A stretch of 64,000 nt of DNA from assembly GCF_001942345.1 (NCBI RefSeq), contig NZ_MKKI01000045.1:1-64000 (forward strand). The letters run 5' to 3'. The position numbers and the translations under genes are program-made. Position 1 is the first letter of the stretch; the number at the start of each line of letters is the position of its first letter. The notes below the pieces were generated by a model. It saw only the letters and a list, made by a program, of their open reading frames with translations. It ran no database searches and was not told the origin of the DNA. Positions 43,773 through 52,359 of the stretch are shown here, piece after piece. Origin of the DNA: Corynebacterium sp. CNJ-954 (GTDB lineage: Bacteria; Actinomycetota; Actinomycetes; Mycobacteriales; Mycobacteriaceae).

Positions 43773-44651
43773 TCACACCCCCAGTAACTGCCGCAGCACC
43801 TGCACCACGCCGTCCTCGGTGTTGGCCGGGGCGGTGTAGTTCGCCGCTGCGGTGATGCCGGGGTGCGCATTGGCCATTGCGAAGGACAGGTCGCCCTCGC
43901 CGATCATCTCCAGGTCATTGAGGTAGTCGCCGAACACGGCGGTGTCGGCCGGCGAGACACCTAGTTCTTTCTGCAGGTCACGCAGGGCAGCACCCTTGTT
44001 GGCGTCCGTACGCATGATGTCGATCCAGTTCGCCCCGGAGATCACCACCGCGTTGGTCTTCTCCACCTCGGGAGCTGCGGCGTCCTCGCCCGTGAACAGG
44101 CCCGGGGCAGCGTCCTCGGCGGAACCGAAGGCGAAGACGGCGACCTTCACCACCGGAGCGTCCACCGTGGTGAGGTCATCGACCTGCTCAAGGGAGTGGT
44201 AGTACTTCGCGGCCTCGTCGAGGAACTCGCGGTCGGCGCTCTCCACGTAGGCAACGTCGGGCGTGCAGATGACCAGGCCTAGACGACGGTCGGTAGCGCG
44301 TACCGCAGAGATGCACTGCCGCACCGTGTCGTCGGACAGGGGAGAGGTGGCGACGACCTCGTCATCGTGGACGACGACGGTACCGTTCTCCGCGAGGTAC
44401 GTCCGGATCCCGTGGTCACCGAACATGTCGTGCAGCGTCGCGTGTTGACGTCCGGAGGCGGGCACCACGACAATGCCGCGGTCCTGCATCACCGGCAGCA
44501 GGTCCCAGAACCCCGGGGGCACAGTGCCGTCCGCCCGGAGCAGGGTGCCGTCCATGTCAAGGACCACAAGGCCCAGGTCAGGGGTGGGGGAGAGGTCGCG
44601 CCAGGAGGTGGAGGCGGCGGTGGGCTCGGAGGTGGTCGGGGTTTCCGTCAT
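43773..44651 (-). CDS. HAD-superfamily (Cof-type) phosphatase
   Basis: 292 residues. Motif I VVLDMDGTLL (nucleophile Asp), motif II VVPASGR, motif III Lys at TDANKGAALRDL and motif IV VFGDYLNDLEMIGEG give a complete HAD IIB enzyme of the Cof/YidA group, which removes phosphate from sugar phosphates, pyridoxal phosphate or flavin precursors. The substrate is not clear. The first 25 residues are a Thr/Ser-rich extension. The last codons are 24 bases from a parS-like site on the upstream side of this gene. Confidence 0.92.
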   Translation of the reverse strand: MTETPTTSEPTAASTSWRDLSPTPDLGLVVLDMDGTLLRADGTVPPGFWDLLPVMQDRGIVVVPASGRQHATLHDMFGDHGIRTYLAENGTVVVHDDEVVATSPLSDDTVRQCISAVRATDRRLGLVICTPDVAYVESADREFLDEAAKYYHSLEQVDDLTTVDAPVVKVAVFAFGSAEDAAPGLFTGEDAAAPEVEKTNAVVISGANWIDIMRTDANKGAALRDLQKELGVSPADTAVFGDYLNDLEMIGEGDLSFAMANAHPGITAAANYTAPANTEDGVVQVLRQLLGV

Positions 44652-44659
44652 GCCCCCAT

Positions 44660-44675
44660 GGTTTCACATGAAACA
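44660..44675. promoter_or_regulatory. parS-like site
   Basis: GGTTTCACATGAAACA matches the ParB site TGTTTCACGTGAAACA at 14 of 16 bases, including both GTTTCAC/GTGAAAC-type arms but for one centre base. It lies in the 24 bases between the HAD and LysR genes. ParB sites cluster near the origin, which agrees with the neighbouring pkn operon. Two mismatches may weaken it. Confidence 0.45.
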
Positions 44676-45605
44676 TCAGAGTTGCTCCGGCGTGTCCGGT
44701 GACTCCCGCCGGGCAGCCGCCCCCAGTGCGGTACGGAACGCGCGCACACCGGGATGGCCGGTGTAGCCGTCGCGCACCGCGGTGAACAGCTGACGGTGCG
44801 GCGAGCCGGGCATCGCCAACGCCTGGGTGTGGTCAAGGTGGGGTCCGGCCAGCATCGCCGGGATCACCGTGACACCGTGCCCGGTCCTAGCCATGTGAGC
44901 CCGCAGGATGGGATCGGTGGTCTCACACTTCACCCGCGGCTCCACTCCGGCTTCGCGCAGGACGGTCCGTTCCCACCGGCCCTGCGGCATCGTCGCCGGC
45001 TCCAGGATCCAGGGGGTGTCGGCCAGGTCGGCCAGCCCGTCCAGTTCCTCGGCCGGTACCGCCCAGCGTCCCGCTGTGGGCAGGACCAGCAGCATCGGGT
45101 CGGCGAAGAGCTCCTCGCGGTGCAGCCCGGGGCGCACCGGCTCCGGCTGTCCGGGGAACTCGTCACCGATGACCACGTCGTAGGAGTGTGCGGCCAGCCC
45201 TTCGAAGGCCTCGCCGACCTCGCGGTGGTAGACCTCCACATTCAACTCCGGGTGCCGCTTCTCCAGCATCGTCAACGCTGTCGGCAGGATCGTGGCCAGC
45301 GCGGACTGGAAGCTGGTCACCCGCAGCGTCCCCTCCGCGCCGGAGCGCGACGAGGCGAGCTCGGCCTCGGCGGTGTCCAGGATCGTCAGGACCTCGTCGG
45401 TACGTGCCACGAGCCGGAGAGCAGCCTCGGTGAGCCGCACACCACGTCCCACCGTCTCCAGCAGCGGAACCCCGGCCTCACGCTCCAGCTGGCTGAGCTG
45501 GTGGGACACCGCGGACGGGGAATAGTGCAGCTCGCGGGCCACGGCGGCCAGAGTGCCGCGCTGGTGGACCTCACGCAGCAGGGTCAGACGGTGAATGTTC
45601 AGCAC
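44676..45605 (-). CDS. LysR-family regulator
   Basis: 309 residues. N-terminal winged helix: LTLLREVHQRGTLAAVARELHYSPSAVSHQLSQLEREAG. The rest is the two-lobed inducer domain (EGTLRVTSFQSALATILPTAL and following). It is divergent from the EamA exporter at 45664, a common pairing in which the LysR protein drives export of an amino acid or metabolite. No operator can be fixed by eye in the 58 bases between them, although TATTCCTGAGATAGACGAACCAATA shows a possible TATT/AATA dyad. Confidence 0.93.
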   Translation of the reverse strand: MLNIHRLTLLREVHQRGTLAAVARELHYSPSAVSHQLSQLEREAGVPLLETVGRGVRLTEAALRLVARTDEVLTILDTAEAELASSRSGAEGTLRVTSFQSALATILPTALTMLEKRHPELNVEVYHREVGEAFEGLAAHSYDVVIGDEFPGQPEPVRPGLHREELFADPMLLVLPTAGRWAVPAEELDGLADLADTPWILEPATMPQGRWERTVLREAGVEPRVKCETTDPILRAHMARTGHGVTVIPAMLAGPHLDHTQALAMPGSPHRQLFTAVRDGYTGHPGVRAFRTALGAAARRESPDTPEQL

Positions 45606-45663
45606 AGTTCACCATTATCGTTCATATTCCTGAGATAGACGAACCAATACTCCGGGCCCCACA

Positions 45664-46584
45664 ATGAGAGCCATGAGCATCACCCGTTCCTCCTCCCTCG
45701 TCCTGGCGTCCTGCGCATCCCTGCAGTTCGGCGCGGCGACCGCTGTCGGCCTCTTCGATTCCCTCGGGACCTGGGGCGTCACCTTCCTCCGTCTGACCAT
45801 CGCAGGTACCCTGCTGCTGCTGATCGCGCGGCCGGCACTACGCTCCTGGTCCCGGGGAGACTGGCGCGCCGTCGTCTTCTTCGCCGTGATGATGGCCGCG
45901 ATGAACGGGTTCTTCTACGCCTCCCTGGACCGCATCCCGATGAGCGCGGCGGTGGCCATCGAGTTCATCGGTCCGCTGGTCTACGCCGGGCTGACGTCGA
46001 GGCGTCGCGGCGACCTGGTCTGGGTCGGCCTCGCCGCCGCCGGCATGGCCGTTCTCGGCCTCGAGGCCCTGTCCGACGCCGCCCTCGATCCGGTCGGCAT
46101 GCTGCTGGCGCTGATCGCCGGGGTGTTCTGGGTCGGCTACATCGTCGGTTCCGCCGCCGTGGGACGCCGCATCGCGGGCACCGGTGGCCTGGCCGTGGCC
46201 ATGCTGCTCGGCGGTCTGATGCTCGCACCGGTCGGAGGCGCCGCCGTCGAAGGCATCAGCGTCGACCCGTGGCTGCTGATTCCCGCGGTGGTCACCGCAC
46301 TGATGGCCTCGGTGATCCCCTACTCGCTGGAACTCGCGGCGCTGCGCCGCCTGCCGGCCGCCGTGTTCAGCGTCCTGATCAGCCTGGAACCCGCATTCGC
46401 CGCACTCGCCGGGTTCGTCCTGCTCGACCAGGAGATGACGGCGATGCGCGGCGTCACCGTCGTGCTGGTCATCGCGGCGTCCGTCGGCATCACATGGTCG
46501 GCGCACCAACGGACTGTCCGGCCACCGCGGGAAGAGCGCGTGCGACGTCCACTGCTGCGTCGTCGAACACCATCTCATCAGTGA
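45664..46584 (+). CDS. EamA-family (RhtA-like) exporter
   Basis: 306 residues with ten hydrophobic helices in two halves, each an EamA repeat. SLQFGAATAVGLFDSLGTWGVTFLRL and the PMSAAVAIEFIGPL segment resemble RhtA, an exporter of threonine and homoserine, and ALRRLPAAVFSVLISLEPAFAALAGF marks the second repeat. The cytoplasmic tail is basic. It may start at ATG 45664 or 45673; neither has a good ribosome site. The 3' end overlaps the convergent monooxygenase gene by 95 bases, using the stop recovered for that gene. Confidence 0.85.
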   Translation: MRAMSITRSSSLVLASCASLQFGAATAVGLFDSLGTWGVTFLRLTIAGTLLLLIARPALRSWSRGDWRAVVFFAVMMAAMNGFFYASLDRIPMSAAVAIEFIGPLVYAGLTSRRRGDLVWVGLAAAGMAVLGLEALSDAALDPVGMLLALIAGVFWVGYIVGSAAVGRRIAGTGGLAVAMLLGGLMLAPVGGAAVEGISVDPWLLIPAVVTALMASVIPYSLELAALRRLPAAVFSVLISLEPAFAALAGFVLLDQEMTAMRGVTVVLVIAASVGITWSAHQRTVRPPREERVRRPLLRRRTPSHQ

Positions 46585-48093
46585 GGTCGCCACGGGCGAG
46601 CTCCGGCCATTCGCGCAGGTAGTCCTGGCGGTACAGCCACGGCGACCGGTCGCCTGCCGGGGTGTGATGTGCTCCGAGCGTTTGATGTAGCCCGCCTCGA
46701 ATTCCAGCAGCGGCCGCCGTCCGACGTCATCGCCGGGGAACACCGGGGCCGCGACAGTCTCACCGCGGTTGACCATGTGGTGCCACAGCCGGACCAGGTA
46801 CCGGGCCGTGAGGTCCGCCCGGGTCGTCCAGGACTGGTTCAGGTATCCGACGGTGAAGCTCAGGTTGGGTAGAGCGGAGACCAGCACGCCGCGGTAGGCC
46901 ACGGTCTCGGCCGGGTCGACACCGCGGCCGTCGACGGTGACCTCCGCGCCGCCGAACAACTGCAGCTGCAGCCCCGTCGCAGAGATCACCGTGTCCGCCT
47001 CCAGCACCGTCCCGTCCGACAGCCGCACCCCCTCCGGGACGAGACGGTCGATCGTCGCTGTGACGACCTTCGCCCCCTTGTCCCGGATCGCCGCGAAGAT
47101 GTCCCCGCCAGGCGCCTTGCATACACGCTGGTCCCAGGGCTTGTAGGGCGGCGTGAAGTCCCGTTTGATCTGTGCGGGTGTCAGCCACCTCAACTGCAAC
47201 GCATGCAGGAAGCCACTGAACAGGAACGGCGTGCCCTTGGCGAGGTACCACTGGACCATGTCACGGGTGATGTGGTTGACGCGGGCGACCTTGTGGGCGA
47301 GCCGTTTGTTCGGGATCAGTGTCGTCCAGATCGTGGAGATCGTGTCGAAGCGCGGCAGAGCGGCGACCCAGGTCGGGGTGCGCTGCAGCATCGTGACATC
47401 CGCACCGTCCTCCGCCAGTGCCGGAAGCAGGGTCACTGCAGTGGCGCCGGAGCCGATGATCACGATCTTCTGCCCTGCGACGTCCCCCTGCTCGTCGGGG
47501 TGCCACTGCTGCGCATGGATCAGCTGACCCTCGTAATCTTCCTGGCCGTCGAAGGTGGGCTGGAACCCCGCCCGGTGGTCGTAGTAACCGCACGCCATGT
47601 GGAGCCGTCGCGTCCGGGTGACGGTCTCGACCGTTGCATCATCGGCAGCGTCCGGACGGTCATCGGGTCCGTGTCGCCATGCGCGGACGGTCGTGACCTC
47701 CCAGTGGGGTCCGTGTGCCTCGGCCTCGGGACCGGTGGTGACGAAGTTGATCCGTTTGACCCAGGTGTTCAAACGGATACGCTGCAGGAACCCGTCGTCC
47801 TGAGCAGCCTCGCGCAGGTACTCCTTGATGTGTGCGCCGTCGCCGAGGGTGCCCTTGTGCGGCCAGGGCTTGTAGGGCAGCGCGAAGCTGGCCATGTCGG
47901 AGTCGGAACGGATCCCGGGATAGGTGAAGGTGTTCCAGGTGCCGCCGAGGTCGTCGTTCGAGTCGACGATCTCCCAGCTCCAGCCGGGGAACTCCGAGAC
48001 GATGTGGTGGGCGAGGTCGATGCCGGCGATCCCCGCGCCGACGATCAACAGGTCGAGGACGCGGTCGGTGGTGGTGTCGTTCGGGGTGCTCAT
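46490..48093 (-). pseudogene. Flavin-containing monooxygenase (Baeyer-Villiger type), frameshift near 3' end
   Basis: Start ATG 48093. FAD site LLIVGAGIAGIDLAHHI, then DSNDDLGGTWNTFTYPGIRSD, the NADP site KIVIIGSGATAVTLLPAL and VISATGLQLQLFGG. This is the EthA-like group that oxidises ketones, thioethers and prodrugs such as ethionamide. Near 46648 the frame should continue PWLYRQDYLREWPELARGDL, which is in the next frame and runs to TGA at 46490-46492. The span (1604 bases) is one short of a multiple of three. Unrepaired, the frame continues across the EamA gene to 45838 as low-complexity shadow. With the repair it has about 534 residues, normal for the family. Confidence 0.88.
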
Positions 48094-48274
48094 GGTCGCC
48101 ACAGTACTGAGTAGGTATTGACTCCGGAACAAAATGTCCAAACTGTCCCGGTTACCCGTCCTCGCTGTCCCGGCCTTCCTCGCCGTAGCCCGCGGCGTCG
48201 GACGGACACGTGGGGGTGGTCAGGGCCGGGAAAAACAACCAGGGGTTGTCGTCCGGGAGACCGGCGCACAGAAG

Positions 48275-48301
48275 AACCCCCGGACCTGAGGCCCGGGGGT
48301 T
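48275..48301 (-). terminator. Terminator of the Lys/Ala-rich protein gene
   Basis: AACCCCCGG (48275-48283) pairs with CCGGGGGTT (48293-48301). On the minus strand TTCTTCTG follows. It begins 13 bases beyond the stop at 48314. Confidence 0.8.
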
Positions 48302-48313
48302 AGTCAGTGGAGC

Positions 48314-49966
48314 TTAGAGACGGTGCTTTCCGCCGTCATCCTCGGGATCGTCGGCATTGCCGGCAGCCTTCGGGGCGCCAGGCGCACCGGGTGCGCCGGG
48401 GGCGTTCTTCTTGGCGTCCTGCTTAGCCTCGGTGGACTTCCCGGTGGACTTCTCGGCGGGCTTCTCCTTGGCCTCAGCGGCCTTGTCGGCAGCCTTGTCC
48501 TTCACCTCGGCAGCCTTCTCCTTGGCGGCCTCAGCCTTGTCCCCGGCCTTGTCGGCGACCTCATCGGCCTTCTCCTCGGCCTTGGCTGCCGCTGCCTTCG
48601 GCTTCGCGGCGGCACCGGTCGCAGGCGAACCGTTGGTGCGCGGGGACTTCGCCGGAGCGGCGGCAGAACCGCTGCCCTTGGCCTTCTGGGCGACGAAAGC
48701 CACGGCGGCGGCGATGATGGCGAGCAGCAGGACGTTGCGTCCCGTGTGCTTCTTCTTGTTCGCCTTCGCTGCCTTCTTCAGCTCCTTCGCGCGGACCTTC
48801 TCGGCCTTCTTGGTCGCGGTCTTCTTGATCTTGCGCTGGGAGCGGGACAGCTGCTTGTTGGCGGTCTTCGCATTCTTCTGGGCGAACTTCCGGGCCTTCT
48901 TCGCCTGCTTGGCGGCCTTCTTCTTGCCCTTGGCGCCTTCCTTCTTGGCGGTGTCGCCGACCTCGGAAGCGACCTCGGACGCCTGGGACCAGGCGCTCTC
49001 GAGAGACTTGCGTGCGGAGCTGCTGACCTTGTCGGCCTTCTTCTTCGCGGCCTTGATGTCCTTGCCGTGCTTCTTCTTGAGGTTCTTCTTCGTCTTCTTG
49101 GCGGACTTCCCGGCATCCTTACCGGCCTTGCGGCCAGCCTCGACGCCGGTCGCGGCGAGGGCGGCGCCGGCCTTGCCGACCTGCGAAGCACGGTCACGGG
49201 CATCGTCGAGGGCGTCGCTGACGGCGTCGGACTCCAGGAAAGCGGTACCGCGCTCCTGGGCCTGGGAGAACAGCTCGCCACCGCGCTCGGCAGCGGTACG
49301 GCCCCACCGGGTGACAGTGTCGGTGAGGTCAGCGTCCGGAGCGTGGCGGACCTGGTCGGCCAGAGCGGACGCGCGGTCGCCGGCGGCAGACGTGACAGCG
49401 GAGAGTCGTTTCTCCACGACGTCGCGGGGGCTCTCGTTCCTACCGGCGGCCTTCTTGGCGACCTTGTGCTGGCGCTTCAGCGCCTTCGCCTGGGTCTTGT
49501 CGGCCTTGGCCCGACGCTTTTCAGCCTTCGAGGAGATCTTGTCGGCCTTCTTGGTGGCCTTCGACGCCTTCTTGCTGAGCTTCTCGGCCTTGCTGTCCTT
49601 CAGGGTCTCCAGAGTATTCTCGGCCTCCTGTACGGCCTGGTCGAGACCCTGCGTGGTGTCATTCTTGATGGCGTTGCTCACCGTATTTCCTTTCGAGGCG
49701 GTACTTTTGTCAGACATCGTGGGGGCCGTGGAAGGCCGCGGTCGGGCTGCCCGGTCCTCGGCGAGGAGCTGTTCCACGATCAGCCGGTGGTGGCCCGGTG
49801 CCGAGGACAGGTCCCGTGAAGCTCCCTTGCTGCTGGCCGTGGGCCGGAGGGCGTAGAGACCGGAGACGTCACGGACGTCCCCCTTCCTGCGCTTGCTGCC
49901 GCCGCCGAGGGCCGACGAGACCTGCCGTGCGGCACGTAACGCGGTGAATGCGGTGTTCGGGTCCAT
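48314..49966 (-). CDS. Lys/Ala-rich membrane-anchored protein
   Basis: 550 residues from ATG 49966 (GGAGA upstream). A second start, GTG 49681, has AAAGGA seven bases upstream and would give 455 residues, beginning VSNAIKNDTTQGLDQAVQ; either or both may be used. From about residue 110 the protein is highly charged with Lys/Ala repeats (SKKASKATKKADKISSKAEK) predicted helical. One membrane helix lies at about 418-436 (NVLLLAIIAAAVAFVAQ), then an Ala/Lys/Glu-rich part with EKADEVADKAGDKAEAAKEK and a Gly-Ala-Pro tail. The basic region could bind DNA, as in histone H1-like proteins, or wall polymers. No known family. Its neighbour is ppiA, divergent. Confidence 0.7.
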   Translation of the reverse strand: MDPNTAFTALRAARQVSSALGGGSKRRKGDVRDVSGLYALRPTASSKGASRDLSSAPGHHRLIVEQLLAEDRAARPRPSTAPTMSDKSTASKGNTVSNAIKNDTTQGLDQAVQEAENTLETLKDSKAEKLSKKASKATKKADKISSKAEKRRAKADKTQAKALKRQHKVAKKAAGRNESPRDVVEKRLSAVTSAAGDRASALADQVRHAPDADLTDTVTRWGRTAAERGGELFSQAQERGTAFLESDAVSDALDDARDRASQVGKAGAALAATGVEAGRKAGKDAGKSAKKTKKNLKKKHGKDIKAAKKKADKVSSSARKSLESAWSQASEVASEVGDTAKKEGAKGKKKAAKQAKKARKFAQKNAKTANKQLSRSQRKIKKTATKKAEKVRAKELKKAAKANKKKHTGRNVLLLAIIAAAVAFVAQKAKGSGSAAAPAKSPRTNGSPATGAAAKPKAAAAKAEEKADEVADKAGDKAEAAKEKAAEVKDKAADKAAEAKEKPAEKSTGKSTEAKQDAKKNAPGAPGAPGAPKAAGNADDPEDDGGKHRL

Positions 49967-50183
49967 GGACCGTGCGTCTCCTTACTCATTCTCGGCGGCC
50001 GACCAGCGGGGAGCCGCGGGAACCCGCGCAGTCGGCGGGTCGGTCGGTTGTCTGTCACTTCACTAACGGTTCTTCTGTCGACACAAAATGGGTCGTCATC
50101 CAACGATAACCAAATCTGTGTCCGAGGGTAGTCGGAATCGGACGATCAGGGGTGTCGGACCGCTGTCCGGTAGCCTTGCCCCC

Positions 50184-50717
50184 ATGACTGTTCAGAAAAC
50201 CGCGACAGCGACCCTGCACACCAACTACGGCGACATCGCCATCGACCTCTTCGGTGACCACTCGCCGGCCACCGTGAACAACTTCGTCGGCCTGGCCACC
50301 GGCGACAAGGAGAAGGCTCCTTACACCACCGAGAACGCCTCGGGCAGCACGGAAGGCCCGTTCTTCGACGGCGCGATCTTCCACCGCATCATCGACGGCT
50401 TCATGGTCCAGGGCGGCGACCCGACCGGCACCGGTCGTGGTGGCCCGGGCTACGAGTTCGCCAACGAGAACCACCCGGAGCTGCAGTTCGACCGTCCCTT
50501 CCTCGTCGCCATGGCGAATGCCGGCCGCGACACCAACGGCTCCCAGTTCTTCATCACCGTCGGTGCGCACCCGCACCTCAACGGCGGCTACACCATCTTC
50601 GGTGAGGTCACCGACAAGGAGTCCCAGAAGGTCGTCGCCAAGATCTCCCGCGTCTCCACCAACCGGATGGACCGTCCCGACGAGGACGTCGTCATCGAGT
50701 CCGTGGACGTGGCCTGA
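50184..50717 (+). CDS. ppiA: Cyclophilin-type peptidyl-prolyl isomerase
   Basis: 177 residues from ATG 50184. Cyclophilin motifs: FHRIIDGFMVQGGDPTGTG with the catalytic Arg, GYEFANENHPELQFDRP, MANAGRDTNGSQFFIT, and FGEVTDKESQKVV. No signal peptide, so cytoplasmic. It catalyses cis-trans isomerisation of Xaa-Pro bonds. In corynebacteria and mycobacteria it stands at this place beside crgA and the pkn operon. The rhomboid gene follows directly. Confidence 0.95.
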   Translation: MTVQKTATATLHTNYGDIAIDLFGDHSPATVNNFVGLATGDKEKAPYTTENASGSTEGPFFDGAIFHRIIDGFMVQGGDPTGTGRGGPGYEFANENHPELQFDRPFLVAMANAGRDTNGSQFFITVGAHPHLNGGYTIFGEVTDKESQKVVAKISRVSTNRMDRPDEDVVIESVDVA

Positions 50718-51334
50718 TCATCAGGCGTTTCTTCGCCGGGGCCCCGGCCACGGCGAGTCTGATCGCGGCCTGTCTGCTGGCCTACGTCGTCACCGGGATA
50801 GACAGCGGAAGCCTGGCCCGGCCCGCCTCCGCACCGGGGGTGGCATGGGACCTGATGGTCGACCCGGCCGCCATCACCGGCGAGGGCCAGTGGTGGCGTC
50901 TGCTCACCGGCGCGTTCGTCCATCTCGATCCTGGTCATCTCCTGATGAACATGCTGCTCATCGGGCTGATCGGGCGGGAGTTGGAACGCGCCTACGGGAC
51001 GTTCACCATGGTTGTGTCCATGGTCCTCTGTGCCGTCGGCGGTGGCCTCGCCGTGATGTGGCTCCAGCCCGACAGTGTCGTCGGTGGGGCATCGACGATC
51101 GGCTACGGCATGTTCGCCATGCTCGTCGGTCTCTCCCTTGAGCGGAAGACGGACGTCCGGGCACCGCTGGTGCTCATCGTCGTCAACCTGTTGTATTCCG
51201 TGACGGCCGGTGGCGTGTCCCTGCCGGGACATCTCGGCGGACTCGCCGCCGGGGCGCTGATCGCCGTGGTGCTGACCGCGACCCGTCGGGGACGTGCTAC
51301 TTCCACCCCATGGTCATCAACAGACCCACGATGA
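50714..51334 (+). CDS. Rhomboid-family intramembrane serine protease
   Basis: The frame extends upstream from GTG 50840 to include a clear first helix ([18 protein letters not shown]), so the gene must start near 50714, where only CTG is available, overlapping the ppiA stop. A rare CTG start or a lost base is possible. Core motifs are present: [17 protein letters not shown], the nucleophile Ser in [14 protein letters not shown] and the catalytic His in [14 protein letters not shown]. Rhomboids cut membrane proteins within the bilayer. The 3' end overlaps crgA by 38 bases on the opposite strand. Confidence 0.85.
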   Translation: MIIRRFFAGAPATASLIAACLLAYVVTGIDSGSLARPASAPGVAWDLMVDPAAITGEGQWWRLLTGAFVHLDPGHLLMNMLLIGLIGRELERAYGTFTMVVSMVLCAVGGGLAVMWLQPDSVVGGASTIGYGMFAMLVGLSLERKTDVRAPLVLIVVNLLYSVTAGGVSLPGHLGGLAAGALIAVVLTATRRGRATSTPWSSTDPR

Positions 51335-51581
51335 ACAGCCCGAAGCCGATCAGGTAGTTCCAGGCGTTCAGGTCCGCCATGAACGGGATGTTCGGCCCGG
51401 CGATGTAGTTCACGACCAGCCAGGCCAGGCCCAGCACCATGAGGCCGAGCATGAGCACGATGTACCAGCGCGGCGTGCCGGTCGCGTTGAGCTTGACCGG
51501 TGTGCGGCGGTCGGCGGCGGATGCGCCGACGGAGGTGGCGGAGTTGTCCTCCGGCGAATCGGAGATCCGAGACTTCGGCAT
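51297..51581 (-). CDS. crgA: Cell-division protein CrgA
   Basis: 94 residues. The cytoplasmic N-terminus starts MPKSRI and is followed by two helices: [21 protein letters not shown] and [17 protein letters not shown], with short [13 protein letters not shown] between them. This is exactly the CrgA layout. CrgA helps assemble the division site in actinobacteria by contacting FtsZ, FtsQ and PBPs. It is divergent from pabA/trpG, and its place next to the pkn operon is conserved. Confidence 0.95.
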   Translation of the reverse strand: MPKSRISDSPEDNSATSVGASAADRRTPVKLNATGTPRWYIVLMLGLMVLGLAWLVVNYIAGPNIPFMADLNAWNYLIGFGLFIVGLLMTMGWK

Positions 51582-51672
51582 GTATATCCCTCACTGACAT
51601 GGTGACGTGTTCGAACTGAACCAACCCTACCAGCACGAACTGCTGTTTCCGCTACGGGATAGGATGTGCGTT

Positions 51673-52350
51673 ATGCGCATCCTCGTCATCGACAACTACG
51701 ACAGTTTCGTCTACAACCTCGTGCAGTACCTCGGGGAACTCGGCGAGGACTGCACGGTGTGGCGTAATGACGCCGTGGAGCTCGGCTCCACGGGCGAAGA
51801 CCTGGTCGGCGCACTGGAACCCTTTGACGCGGTGCTCGTTTCCCCGGGTCCGGGTGACCCCTCATCTGCGGGACGCACTCTCGACGTCATCGCGCACTGC
51901 GCTGCCCGCCGCGTCCCGCTGCTGGGCGTCTGTCTCGGGCACCAGGCCCTCGCACAGCATTTCGGTGCCGACGTGGTCCGCGCCGACGAAATCTTCCACG
52001 GTAAGACCAGCCCCGTCACACACGACGGCACGGGTGTTCTCGCCGGAATCTCCAGTCCGTTCACTGTCGCCCGGTACCACTCCCTGACGGTTGATCCGGC
52101 GACTGTCCCGGCGGAGCTCGTCGTCATCGGTCGGGTCGCCTCCGGGATGATCATGGCGATGCGTCATGAGTCCCTCCCGTTGCACTCGGTCCAGTTCCAC
52201 CCCGAGTCTGTGATGACGGGCAACGGCCACCGCATTCTGGCCAACTGGCTCGCCGACGCAGGACGGCCCGTCGACGAGGCGGAACTCACCCGCCTCGCGG
52301 AACGTCACGCCGCGACCCTCGCAGGGGCGACTGCCGCGGTGGGGAGCTGA
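51673..52350 (+). CDS. pabA: Glutamine amidotransferase component (aminodeoxychorismate or anthranilate synthase II)
   Basis: 225 residues from ATG 51673. It has the class I amidotransferase triad: GVCLGHQALAQHFG (Cys), HSVQFHPESVMTG (His and Glu). The start MRILVIDNYDSFVYNLVQYL is typical of PabA/TrpG. It supplies ammonia from glutamine to chorismate. In this genomic place it is usually named pabA or trpG, a component for folate (aminodeoxychorismate) that may be shared with tryptophan synthesis; no partner subunit is nearby. Convergent with pknB, nine bases apart. Confidence 0.93.
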   Translation: MRILVIDNYDSFVYNLVQYLGELGEDCTVWRNDAVELGSTGEDLVGALEPFDAVLVSPGPGDPSSAGRTLDVIAHCAARRVPLLGVCLGHQALAQHFGADVVRADEIFHGKTSPVTHDGTGVLAGISSPFTVARYHSLTVDPATVPAELVVIGRVASGMIMAMRHESLPLHSVQFHPESVMTGNGHRILANWLADAGRPVDEAELTRLAERHAATLAGATAAVGS

Positions 52351-52359
52351 CCTAGCCGG

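Noticed and set aside
45838..46489. C-terminal extension of the monooxygenase to 767 residues
   Set aside because: It is run-on after a frameshift across the opposite EamA gene, with low-complexity His/Gln/Asp-rich sequence.
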